Origin: Spinacia oleracea
Lineage: Eukaryota; Streptophyta; Magnoliopsida; Caryophyllales; Amaranthaceae
Length of the DNA stretch: 64,000 nucleotides
NCBI RefSeq assembly: GCF_020520425.1
Contig: NC_079490.1
Coordinates: 124,454,715 to 124,518,714, forward strand
Direction: 5' to 3'
The notes under the pieces are model-generated. The model ran no database searches and was not told the origin of the DNA. It saw only the letters and a list, made by a program, of their open reading frames with translations. The translations under genes were made by a program, and so were the position numbers. The stretch's first letter is position 1. Each line of letters begins with the position of its first letter. Below are positions 34,740 to 47,189 of the stretch, in pieces.

Positions 34740-36785
34740 CTGTTTATTTAGTAGAACACAAACCAAGTTTAAATAATTCAAATTTCAATCATAAGTTTAC
34801 CAAACGACTACATAATTCCTCGATTGGACATCTATTTATTTAGTAGAACACAAACCAAGCATTAACATTAATAAACTTACGCTACATATATAATTACCTA
34901 ATAACAAGTAACAAACAACTTTAGATTGTCTAACAAACATAAATTTATACAACCAAAATAAAAAGTTCAATGATAAGTTCAATAAACAACAACATAATTC
35001 AAAGTTCAATCATAAAAGACAACACATGTCAAATTTCAATCATAAGTTTACCAAACAACTACATAATATTTCTTGAACCTAAAATTAAACAACCAAATAG
35101 AACCAAAATCAGCAAGATCAAGTTAATCGTCGTATCCATCATCATCATCGTCATCATCATCATCATCAGTGCCATCATCACCATCATCCTCATCCTCATC
35201 TTCATCATCCTCATCCTCATCACTCATACTATCAGCATCACCATCATTAATATCGTCATCATCATCATCATCATCATCATCATTATCTTGATCTTCATAA
35301 TCTGGGATCTCATCTGGAGCACAAAGAGCTGAAGAAACCTCATTTGCATCTTCTTGCAGAAATTCTAAGTCAACCGGAGCATCAATCACAGACCTTGCCT
35401 TAGTTTTAAACACAACCCACCATTGGGCTTTATCCCTCTTCAAACTGGGGTAATGTGCAATGTATACTTGACTAACTTGGTAAGACAATACAAACGGGTC
35501 ATATTTTGGGTATCTCTTAGAATGATTGACCTCAACAAGTTTGTATTGTTCATGAATCTTCATACCCTTCACGGAATCCATCCAGCTGCACTTAAACAAG
35601 ATTGTCTTGTACTCTTGAAGCTTACCACAATAAGAAACTTCAACCACCTCCTCCAAAATGCCAAAGTAGTCAACTTCATCAGGACTTTGTACACACACTC
35701 CATAATTCATAGTTGACTTGTGTTGCCGTACTCATGAGTTTGAAAATTATATCCATTCACATAGAACCGGCTCCATGTCCTTACTTGTCTAGAGGGGCCC
35801 ATCGCAAGCGCCCGTGTCACATCATTAGGACTCAAAGACCGGAGAACCTAATTCGTAGAATTAGTTAGTAATTTTTTTTTCTTTCAATGACTAGTGTAAG
35901 TAATATTATATATGAATAAAAGCAAAATACAATTAATCTCACATGTGACTTAAACCATTCAGGGAACTGGGCTTCGCATTTACTCCAAATATCCTCCATT
36001 ACTATGTGAGGTTGAGTTTGGAGAATGTGCTCCTCAAATTTCCTATGGTAATTAAGGAAATAAAGGTTAAATACGTCGTTAGAAGAGTTTACAATAATTA
36101 AATTATATTTTATTACCTTTCATATTCACCTAAGATACCACTGTTTGCAAGCACATAAAGATGTGCTCGATCATACTTTATGTCTTGCAAAAAGCGCAAA
36201 CGACCATTAGTAGGTGCACGACCACAATCAACCCTGAACATCTCGGGGATATTAACGTCATGTTGGTTCTCAACAACCGAATGGACGTTTATTCCTAGAT
36301 CCCTTGCTTTGGTGTCAACCTCAGGTTGAAAATAGTGGGAACAAAAGTTCGAAATCTCCTCCATTAGGTAAGCATTGCATATGGAGCCTTCTACACGTGC
36401 CTTATTTCCAACCTTACGCTTCAAATGGTTAAGAAACCTATAAATTATGTAAGTGTGATTAATAGTTACTAGTAAACATATAAGATATTTAAAGTAATAA
36501 TTTATTTACGCTTATTTGTATTACTTTGATTACCTTTCAAATGGGTACATCCACCTGTACTGGACGGGACCACCAACCTTTGCCTCATGTGGAAGATGAA
36601 CTAGCAAGTGTTCCATTGAGTTGAAAAATGCAGGTGGAAAAATCTTCTCTAGCTTGCACAAGATCTCAGCTATATTCTTATCCAAGCGATCTATGTCACT
36701 CGCTTTGATAGTGGGGGCTCATAAGTCTCGGAAGAATTGACTAATCTCTGTAATTGCCTTCCAAACATGCAAGGGAAGCAACTCC

Positions 36786-38163
36786 TGAAGGAAATAATTC
36801 CCTTGGTCCAAGTATGTATTCAATGTTAAGTCTAATAAATGCGGTTCAGTATTAATTAACAAGTTAATAATTCAGTGAGATCAAGTGAGCTGAATGCCTA
36901 GCTAGAGGCCGCTTCAGTTCAAGTGGAATTAATGATATTAATCCACAGCTTACTCTTGACTGAACCCGTAGGGTCACACAAATAGTACGTAAACGGATCA
37001 AGTATTTAATGGCATTAAATACTCCATCTATGGATATTCGGAATCGACGGATCTTGGTTTCAGTGGGAGCTGAGATCGTCACAGGCAAGAAAAGAATGCT
37101 CCGGAAACGATGATATTACCGGAAACGGAAATATGGATCGTATCGGAAATGTAAATATTATACAAGTCGTAGATGTTGCCGGAAACGGAAACATGGTACG
37201 TATCGGAAAATATTATCGGAAATGGAAATATTGCCGGAATCGGAAATATTGCCGGAAACGGAAATATTGTCAGAATCGGAAATATTATCAGAATCAGAAA
37301 ATAATTCCGGAAACGGAAATATTAAATATTTGTTCGAAACGGAAATTAATTCCGGAATCGGAAATATTAAATATTGTTCGTATCGGAAATAAATTCCGGA
37401 ATCGGGAATTTAATCGGAAGCGCGTCGTACGAATTAGCATCGGACGAGACTTGCTAGACGAAGGCCCAGCACGAAGCCAGGCCTACGCTCAGCAAGCCCA
37501 AGCGCCCAAAAACACGCTGCCAAGCCACGCCCGGTCCAGCGCAAGGCCAGGCCCAGCAATAGGCCTTGGCGCGCGCGCGGGGCTGCGACGAGTGGGCTGG
37601 CGCTGTGCGTGGGCCGCAAGGCCTGCGTGCGGTGCTAGCGTATCACTCGAAGTGTATTACTCGAATCCTAAGGCTACCGGGATTTGTCATATGATTAAAT
37701 CTAATCCTAAAAGATTTAGTTTGTTTAATTAGAGTCCTAGTAGGATTATAATTAAATAAATTAGTATCCTAATATGATTCCAAATCCTTTTCCATAACTC
37801 TATAAATAGGTGCCTAGGGTCACATATTTACATAGAGAATTCAAGTATTCAAAGTGATTTTTGAGAGCAAAAATTCAGTCATACAATTGCCTAATAAGTG
37901 CCGAAAATTCTAAGTACCTTAAGGGCGATCCTAGTTGGTCAAGCTTAAGGCGGATCCGGACGTGCTGTGGACTATCTACGGAGGGACGACACTTGGAGTC
38001 CTAAAGACTTGTTCTTGTTCGGTTCGGGCGCAGCTAGGGAAGGCACGCAACAAAGAGTATGCATCTAAACTATGCTAAATGATTATGTGTAAATAATATG
38101 TTTTCCTGGCTTTATGGTTTTTCCGCATGATTTATGAATTGCCATATGTATCATAACCCAACA
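36786..38163 (+). repeat. Copia 5' LTR
   Basis: Starts TGAAGGAAATAATTCCC and ends CATAACCCAACA. Contains a cluster of CGGAAACGGAAATATT-like short repeats (about 37100-37420), a GC-rich segment (37440-37640) and a TATA-like CTATAAATAGG at 37798-37808, so the likely transcription start lies around 37830. Confidence 0.9.
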
Positions 38164-38178
38164 GTGGTATCACGAGCC
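38164..38178 (+). other. Primer-binding site of the Copia element
   Basis: GTGGTATCACGAGCC, next to the end of LTR 1, with a match to the 3' end of initiator Met-tRNA typical for Copia. Confidence 0.7.
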
Positions 38179-38929
38179 TCTTATTATTTTCATAATCTAA
38201 ATTGCATGAACATGGTTAAATATTACAAATTTGCAAGAATTAAAAGGGGTGATTAATTTTCGTAATTGTTAATTAATTGCAAATTGCGTTTATTTAATTA
38301 TACGTACGCAGTTTTTCGGCAGTTTCTTCGTTACTCATCCAAATCGAGTGATTTTTGTGTCAATTCCGCATGTAAAAGGCATTCTAAAATTTTGACAAAA
38401 AAAGTATTTTTCGGCCGAACCCAGAATTCTCAAATTCGAAGCCTAACTATGACGTTTCGGAGGTTTTAGTTTTTCGAATGCAAAATTTCGTAAATTTAAG
38501 ATGTTAAATTAAATATTTGCGATTCTTGTTGATAAATCTTGAATTTTTGATTGACCTACTGTATATGTTTAACAAGTTTGAATGCCTAACCTTGTAATTA
38601 TGCAATCTAATTTGTAATTATGATTAATTTGTTGAAAATTGGAATAATTTAGAATTAATTTGATTTTCATAATTAGTTATAATTTAATTAGATACCTATG
38701 ATTAAAAACCACCATAAAAAAAATTGTAAATTTATGTTAAATTTTAAATTTTTATGACCTAGACTTGAATCCATGTAAATCGGAAATCAATTGAATAATA
38801 AATTTTCGATTTTTCGCCCTAAAATTATGAAATTAATATTATTTATTAATTTGTCATTAATTTTTAATATAATTTTAAATTTTTATGCGATTCGCTCATA
38901 TAACTTGCACGCACAAAGCAATGGACGCT

Positions 38930-39610
38930 ACGTGTTACCCTTAAGGGGTGTTGTATAGTGCGGGCATGTGACGACGAGCAAGGGAGCTCGTCGCCCATGC
39001 GATAGGAATGCAATGAGCAAGGCCATGGTGCACGAGCACAAGGCAGCAGCCCTGCCTTGTGTCGTGGGCTGTGTGCGATGGGCGAATGGGCGAGGGCGAG
39101 GGCAAGGCACGAGCAGTCGCGTGTGGGCAGCAAGCGAGCTGCGCCACAGCGCGCACTGGCTCGCGCAAGCGTGCGGAGCCTCGCGCGCAGCGAGCGCAAG
39201 CTCGCGTGCCACGAGTGCTGCGCCAAGCATCGATCGCTAGCGTGCAGCGAGCGCTGTTGTGCGTGCGACGAGCGCTGCGCCCAGCGATGACGTGCGAGTG
39301 CTTGTTGTGCGTGCGACGAGCGCTGCGCCCAGCGATGGCGTGCGAGCGCTTGTTGCGCGTGCGACGAGCGTTGCGCCCAGCGATGGCGTGCGAGTGCGTG
39401 TTGCGACGTGCGACGAGTGCTGCGCCCAGCGATGGGCTGCGGCAGCATGCTCGTGCGTTAAGCGCTGGCGCGCGCAGCGAGCACCATGCGTGATGCCTTG
39501 CGATGTTGAGCAGCAGCAATGCGACACAGCGCATGGGCTGCGCGCACATGGCCAGCGATGGCTGTGTGCGTGTGGCCCATGGGCGTGCGTTGCGTGGGGT
39601 GCGTTACGAT
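38930..39610. repeat. GC-rich island with a 48-bp minisatellite in the Copia interior
   Basis: Sharply GC-rich DNA in otherwise AT-rich surroundings. Within it, about four copies of a 48-49-bp unit start at GACGAG near 39267, 39315, 39363 and 39412 (GCGCCCAGCGATG in each). Because 48 is a multiple of three, long accidental open frames appear on both strands. No protein domain is recognised. Sequence before (38179-38930) and after (39610-43220) is AT-rich and without genes. Confidence 0.75.
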
Positions 39611-42600
39611 TAGATCGTTTTGAAATTTTAATTTGAAATTTTCAGTTTACGTAATTTTAATTAATTTTAAAATTAATAATTTAAATTATTTTCTTGGATT
39701 TTAATTTTGAATATTGTAATTATAATAAATTTTATTTATTCTAATTATTTTACTAAATTAAAATCATGAATTAATTTAAATACGACTGAAATTAAATTAA
39801 ACTTTTTTGGATTCAATTATAAATTTATATGAGCTTTAAATTTTAATTAAATTTGTATGTTTCCGGTTAGACTAGAAATACATTTTTATGTTTAAAATTA
39901 GTCAAGCATATGAATTTATTGGTTTAAGTGGGAGCCCTTTTTAGTCATATACTCTTGATTAGGTCTACAAATCCTTAAGGTTAAAACAACTTGATTAGAA
40001 TTAATAAGGACTGAATAATTTGTAGATTATTGGTGCCCTTGATTAATTGCTGCAAATGTTTACGTGATGCATGATTTGTTTTACTAACCAGCTATGTGGG
40101 CCATTCATGATAATGAATGGGTGAATGGTATATATTGTATATGTACTGTTTTGCAGGTTATGAGGTGACTAGTATGGCCCAAATAGGATAGAAAATATGG
40201 TCTGCGTACCATTAATTTGAATGTAATTGGTCTAAAAGTACCAAGTTGTTTTTCAATTCAAAATGGTCTGCGTACCATCAAATAGTTGTAATTAGTTTTA
40301 ATTATAGCTTATTCTATTTGAAGAAAATGGTGCCTCCCACGGAGATTTTCAAGACGGACTTTGAAGTTAAATCTTCAAGATGAAGTCGGGCCATACTAGA
40401 TCACATTTATCGATCTTATGCATGCTTTAAGTTATTTATTGCTTTAAATATGTCTTAATTATGCATGAGATTGTGGCTTGATTATGTTGCATGATTAAGG
40501 ATTTTAGTTCACTTAAAATCTAACCAACATAGTAAGAGCCTTAAGTTCCAAACTTAAAAATCGAGTTAAAAGGTGCCATGCCAAAATATACACTTGCTTG
40601 GATATCCTTTACATCAATCTAGTAATAGTTTTCGCTCAGCGAGGTGTTACTTATTGGTCCTAAAGGGGCAAGGTACACAAATAATTGTGAGTACATGTTA
40701 GTTTTGGTGAAACTCAACGATATAAGTAAGGAGTCCTTTTATGTCGTGGCAAAATCGATAGGTTTACCTAATAAGTTCTTAGACGTACCTATCAACCAAG
40801 AATAGTTTCTAGACTATTAGCAAAAGGCTTTTTCTTACCTAAGATGTTTTAGGATTAAGTCGACAAACTGTGCTTAATTCTTCAATGGTTTTAGGATCTT
40901 GGAATCATTTTATTCACACCTGCCGGAACAATAAATTCGAATAAAATGCTAATAACTTGTTGAAATTGCATGATTGCTTTAATTTTCAAGTTATTACTCA
41001 TGATAAATGTTTAGACTTTGCATGCTTCAATGTATGTTTTAATTATTGTTTATAATTAAATATCTTGCACTGCGGTAAATCCTTTTAGAAAGGTAACAGT
41101 AAATTTCTTCGATTGGTAGTGAATCCAAGAACGATTCACGGAAATGAGAGAAAATGAGCAATTTAAAATGTACGTTTCTTTTAGCGACTTTTATGGTTGT
41201 TTTCGAATATCAAAATCGAATGGCAAACCAATTGGTGCTTGTGAATTCAAAATACACTGTAGTTTTGAGATCATAAAGCATTAAGCTTAAACGCTCAGCT
41301 TTACCAATGGTTAACAACCTAATATCTTTGTCCATTTAATTCTCGAATGAGTCTAGTCCCTAGACATTCGAATAGATCGATGCTTAGAGAACTTTAGAAG
41401 CTTCTGGTAAGATCATCTAGTTGAAACTTAATATTCAACATAAATTAAATCGTAAGAACCTTGTTGGGGTGACATTGGACATGTCTAACAAAGTATAAAA
41501 GTCAACACTAAAGAATTCAATTCTTAAGACTATAAGAAAGGGTACAAGAAATAGGAAAACAAAGGAACAGATGACAGGAATTTACAATTCCGTTTCTACC
41601 TATAAGTTTATGTTTAAAGAGAAGTGACCTAGGAATCAAACTTCCTTGGTATCATATACCGCTTGAGGTTCTTACTTCGGTAATAACTCAAATAATGGAA
41701 GCTAGGATACACTAATGACCTACAAGTGGGAAATGAAGCATGGCAATGCTACATTAGTTGTAGGGTCATCTAGTTTGTTTTAAGTCCTTTCAAAGGCTGG
41801 AACTTAATGGATATTTTGTTCCATAATCAACATACCTAAATTTCTGTTTTCAAACACAGAAAGACTCACATTCAAGAAAAACAAAACAATGTTTGTTTGT
41901 TTATTTGAATGAAATGGTCATTTACGGGTTGAGTCAATTTGCTTGATTAAAACAAACAACTCTTTAACAATAAAAACTTTACTAGGTTCAAATCAAACCC
42001 TTGATTTGAGTTCCACTAATCTTTGGCATTGTTGCTTAGACCATGTCAACAAGTTAACATTCACAAGCTCTATTTTAATGGACTTTTGAAAGTTGGTTGA
42101 TTTCTAGATCAACTTAAGACAAGCTAGTCTTACTTGTTGAAAGTAACAAAGAATATGAACTATTGTTAGAACGCCTAGACGATAGAGTTCAAAGCTAAAG
42201 AAAGGTTTTATGACTTTATTATTTCACATGGATTTGAGTGAATATAGGTTTATTTACTCAAATGTGATATAAGTTGAATCTGTTTGGCTAGTTCAAAGAT
42301 TCAGAAGTATAAAATCCACTTGGCAAGAAATCATAAAAGATCTAGGTTAGATCATGTTGATGATTACTTGAGACCAAATATGATCATCAATGATTGTGTG
42401 TTGTAATTTCACAATCTAGCTCCATAAGATATGGCATATCTACATTGGAATGATCGAAGTCAATTAGTACTTGATTCGATCAATGATGAATCATAAAGAC
42501 TTTTCCTATAATTTCTAAAACAAAATGCTCAACTACCACCAAACTAAACCAAATTCGTCAAAGCTATTGAAAAGTAATTTCAGGATATCTTTTCAATTAT

Positions 42601-43219
42601 ATATATCTAAAGAGTTGCTAAACTCAGTGGGAGCTTAGTGTTTGTTATTCAACAAACTAAGGCCCAAGTCTAGATATATGTTTCATTGTGATTTATTCAA
42701 ATGAGACACAAGGGTATTGTTTCTACCACGAATTTTTGAGAACATAATGTTTGTTTGCTCGAAATAATGTCCTTTTGGAGATTCGTTTCCAAAATGACAA
42801 GTGGGAGAAAATAGACCTCGAAAGTTTTCAAGGCGAACAACAAACATAAACGGACATTCCGGAGGCTTTTCGAAGTGCTTCAGAAAATCCGAACTTATTC
42901 TTTAAAGACTTTAGAAGTGGCTTAAAAGAATAGACATCTCTTAGAAGACTTTACAAGTGCTTCAAGGAGAACAGAATATTCAAAGGACTTTCAAGTGGCT
43001 ATTGATATTCTATTGTTTGATGTTCTATACCCAAGTAGGCATAGAGTTCAAGTCACTGAAACTATGAGATTCTTTTATTAAATAGTGAAGAATCATGGAG
43101 TTCAGGTCACTGAAGCTATGCGATTCTTCTATTAGATAGTGAAGAAACCTACAACTTGCAGTCAAACTATTATCATGTAGATTAATGAGTTTGTGACTTG
43201 TAAGAAAGCTATGACGAAA
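39611..43219 (+). other. Copia interior, non-coding
   Basis: About 3.6 kb with no open coding frame or recognised domain. It may be decayed gag-pol or unrelated filler carried by the element. Confidence 0.5.
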
Positions 43220-44700
43220 CCCAGATTCCCTAAAATGGTTAGAGGCCATATATAGACTCAAATGTTTTAAATGGTTAGAGGCCATAAAACATACTCAATG
43301 TTTTGATGACAAAATTGAAATTTTGTTGATTTGCAAGAATAGTTTCACACCTATTGGTTGCAAGTTTGTTTTAAGGATAAAAACCATCAAACATGAAATT
43401 GTGTTCACACACAAAGCTAGATTAGTTGCTAAAGGTTACAAGCAAATTCACGGCGTGGATTATGTTGAAACCTCATGCATAATCGTAATGCTCAAGTCTA
43501 TAATTCAAGCAATGATTGCATATTGGTAAATATGGCAATTGGATGACAAAACGTATTCCTCAATCAAATGTTGGAATAAACTATGTACATGGTATATCAT
43601 AGGATTTGTGGATCCAAATAAATGCTTGAAAGAGAAAGCTAGCTTATAAAATCTAAGTACAGATTTAAGCAAGCAATTGGGAATTGGAATTGTGTTTTAG
43701 TGAAGCTAATAAGTATTTTAGTTTCATAAAATGTACATGATTCTTATAGATATATAAGAAGTTTAGTGGGAGTACGTAAAACTTAATTGGTCCTATGTGT
43801 ATTACACACATATCTCTCTATTGTGAAATAACATTCAAATGCTAATGACTTAGATTTGAAATTATTCATCAATGACGGCCAAGGCGAAACTTAGTACATA
43901 ATGGGTATTAAGATCTATTTACAAAGATCTTATATTAATGTTTTGGATTAAGTAATGGCATTTACTAAATCAAACACGAAAGTCTCCATTGGAGACATTT
44001 GACCCATATGAATAAATCTAAGTAAAGAATGTTTGAACTATGTATAAGCATTTACTAAAGTTAAACATCAAAGGATCTAAGTAAGATTCTTAACCTATTT
44101 TATATGTCAAAGAATTTATCTGGATTCAGTATCTACTGAAATTGAATGAGTTAAAGTTACATGAATAGAATTCAATTGGGAATTATTCTGCAAAAGAATT
44201 TATCATGTATGATATAATATGAGGATCGCCAAAAACGTATCGTATGACTTTAGGCATGACGAACATATACCAATCTCTATTGATCTAAGTGAAGATCAAC
44301 TAGATTGAGATCAAGAATACTTATGGTACTTGAAAAGGTACATAGGAATAGTTCTTGATTCAAGGAAATAAAGATATGCTAAATATTGATGCTACACGCA
44401 TAAACACTGGCAAAGGATCAAGCAAGATTCCCTTGGAGTTAACCATGATAAGGACTAGCTATAGAGCATCGTGTTTTGAAATGGCAACATGGATTGGAGA
44501 CCATGAGTTGTTGCGTGGGAAATTAAATATTAATTTCTATGTTCTAAGATACAGCTGGAAAGTCTTCCACATATCCGTGAACTGCTTGGATAAGTAAATC
44601 CAAACCAAAGCATCACTAGCAACCTATACAGTTGAAGTAGAAGTACTTATTGCCTAAGAAGCAATAAAACTGAGTTGTTTACATTAAAAAGGTTCTTCAC
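43220..44700 (+). pseudogene. Copia reverse transcriptase/RNase H remnant
   Basis: The frame at 43323-43529 holds HKARLVAKGYKQIHGVDY followed by MLKSI, the start of the Copia reverse transcriptase. Short damaged matches follow to about 44700, including a VEVEVLIA-like RNase H trace near 44630. Stops occur throughout; no YVDD core is readable. The element must borrow proteins from a related copy. Confidence 0.65.
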
Positions 44701-45811
44701 TGAACTTGACTGGATCACATGTCTGCTGACTTGATGGTTCTTCATTGCAAAATGCGTAGAACCACTATCGAAGTAAGAAAGACTAGATCACATACTAAAC
44801 AAACTCAAAAGATCTTATCATCATATCTCGAAGAACATTCGATGAAAAGGATATTAAGATTGGCAAAGCATGATAACTAAACCTATGCAACAAGTGAGAA
44901 GCAACACTCACATTGTAGCACTGGAAATCAAGCATAGCTTTGAATTCCATGAACTATTTTAAAGATGGGTTTTGAGGCCCATGGTTGTAAAACGTTGGGG
45001 TTGAACATTTATCATATATGAAATGTATTTTCATATTCCATTTAATCTTGGTTTAGTATTAAATGATGAGTCCCTTCAATTTGACGATATATTCAAGATA
45101 GACTGTCAGGACCAGTCCTGTGACTAAGAAATGTCTATCAAGTGAACTTGAATGTCAAAGGTTGAAAATGGTCCCTAGTCGGAGTTTTCTATAAAATTGG
45201 ACGCATAGAAAACGTTAGACGATTAGAATGCAAGATGACTAGTAGTTCTGTTTCTTGAACTATGTGGACATGGCAATGTCATAATCATTTGCATAGATAC
45301 TTACTTTGGGAAGACTAGTATCGGACAAGACCTATGAAACTTTACTGTAAGAGATGAAAATCTGTCATAAGTAAATTTCATTAAAATTATTAGACACTAA
45401 ATCCTCAATACCTGAGTGATTTGAGATTACTTGTTTGAGAACTGGTTGCTTTGACGTTGACCAACCGTCGCACCGTAAAAGGAGGCTATAAAGGCAACGC
45501 TCAGGTAATCACCTACCAAACGAAGTCTAATCTCAAGATCACAAGATTGGGATTGTCCTCCCATAAATCGGGATGAGATGCTTAAAAGTTGTACAAGGCC
45601 ACTCGGAGAGCTAGAAACTGTGAAATGCATGGCCGTGCTCGGATGAATCATAGGCTATGATTATCTGTTTATTTGATCAATTGAACTCTGAAACCGAGGA
45701 ACACCTCTGGACATAATAAGGATGACAACTCTTACCTTATGTTCAAGAGCAAGCATCGAGCGACAAAGGAATTAGGAAATGCACACTTGCCCCTAAGGAC
45801 AAGTGGGAGAC

Positions 45812-47189
45812 TGAAGGAAATAATGCCCTTGGTCCAAGTATGCATTCAATGTTAAGTCTAATAAATGCGGTTCATTATTAATTAACAAGTTAATAATTCA
45901 GTGAGATCAAGTGAGCTGAATGCCTAGCTAGAGGCCGCTTCAGTTCAAGTGGAATTAATGATATTAATCCACAGCTTACTCTTGACTGAACCCGTAGGGT
46001 CACACAAATAGTACGTAAACGGATCAAGTATTTAATGGCATTAAATACTCCATCTATGGATATTCGGAATCGACGGATCTTGGTTTCAGTGGGAGCTGAG
46101 ATCGTCACAGGCAAGAAAAGAATGCTCCGGAAACGATGATATTACCGGAAACGGAAATATGGATCGTATCGGAAATGTAAATATTATCCAAGTCGTAGAT
46201 GTTGCCGGAAACGGAAACATGGTACGTATCGGAAAATATTATCGGAAATGGAAATATTGCCGGAATCGGAAATATTGCCGGAAACGGAAATATTGTCAGA
46301 ATCGGAAATATTATCGGAATCGGAAAATAATTCCGGAAACGGAAATATTAAATATTTGTTCGAAACGGAAATTAATTTCGGAATCGGAAATATTAAATAT
46401 TGTTCGTATCGGAAATAAATCCCGGAATCGGGAATTTAATCGGAAGCGCGTCGTACGAATTAGCATCGGACGAGACTTGCTAGACGAAGGCCCAGCACGA
46501 AGCCAGGCCTACGCTCAGCAAGCCCAAGCGCCCAAAAACACGCTGCCAAGCCACGCCCGGTCCAGCGCAAGGCCAGGCCCAGCAATAGGCCTTGGCGCGC
46601 GCGCGGGGCTGCGACGAGTGGGCTGGCGCTGTGCGTGGGCCGCAAGGCCTGCGTGCGGTGCTAGCGTATCACTCGAAGTGTGTTACTCGAATCCTAAGGC
46701 TACCGGGATTTGTCATATGATTAAATCTAATCCTAAAAGATTTAGTTTGTTTAATTAGAGTCCTAGTAGGATTATAATTAAATAAATTAGTATCCTAATA
46801 GGATTCCAAATCCTTTTCCATAACTCTATAAATAGGTGCCTAGGGTCACATATTTACATAGAGAATTCAAGTATTCAAAGTGATTTTTGAGAGCAAAAAT
46901 TCAGTCATACAATTGCCTAATAAGTGCCGAAAATTCTAAGTACCTTAAGGGCGATCCTAGTTGGTCAAGCTTAAGGCGGATCCGGACGTGCTGTGGACTA
47001 TCTACGGAGGGACGACACTTGGAGTCCTAAAGACTTGTTCTTGTTCGGTTCGGGCGCAGCTAGGGAAGGCACGCAACAAAGAGTATGCATCTAAACTATG
47101 CTAAATGATTATGTGTAAATAATATGTTTTCCTGGCTTTATGGTTTTTCCGCATGATTTATGAATTGTCATATGTATCATAACCTAACA
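45812..47189 (+). repeat. Copia 3' LTR
   Basis: Same length as the 5' LTR, starting TGAAGGAAATAATGCCC and ending CATAACCTAACA. A purine-rich tract, AAGGACAAGTGGGAGA (45795-45810), lies just before it and would prime plus-strand synthesis. Confidence 0.9.

Larger units (their letters stand above)
36786..47189 (+). mobile_element. Full-length Copia-type LTR retrotransposon (10.4 kb), non-autonomous
   Basis: Two 1378-bp LTRs (36786-38163, 45812-47189) begin TG and end CA. A perfect 5-bp target duplication ACTCC flanks the element (36781-36785, 47190-47194). The primer site GTGGTATCACGAGCC directly follows LTR 1 and resembles the initiator-Met-tRNA site of Copia elements; a purine-rich tract precedes LTR 2. 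The interior has only a decayed reverse transcriptase/RNase H remnant (43220-44700) and a GC-rich minisatellite. It lies inside the tnp2 gene of CACTA-1, opposite in orientation to it. About a dozen base differences between LTRs were counted by eye. Confidence 0.9.

Noticed and set aside
34970-35332. Ile-rich plus-strand frame of 120 codons
   Set aside because: It is the shadow of the Asp/Glu-rich tail of tnp2 (GAT/GAC repeats on the minus strand).
37133-37732. A 199-codon frame found twice (also 46159-46758)
   Set aside because: It lies within the Copia LTRs and is made of short GGAAAT repeats plus GC-rich DNA; identical placement in both LTRs explains the duplication.
38864-39636. Long open frames on both strands (up to 202 codons)
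   Set aside because: They follow from GC-rich 48-bp repeats whose length is divisible by three; no domain and similar length in several frames.
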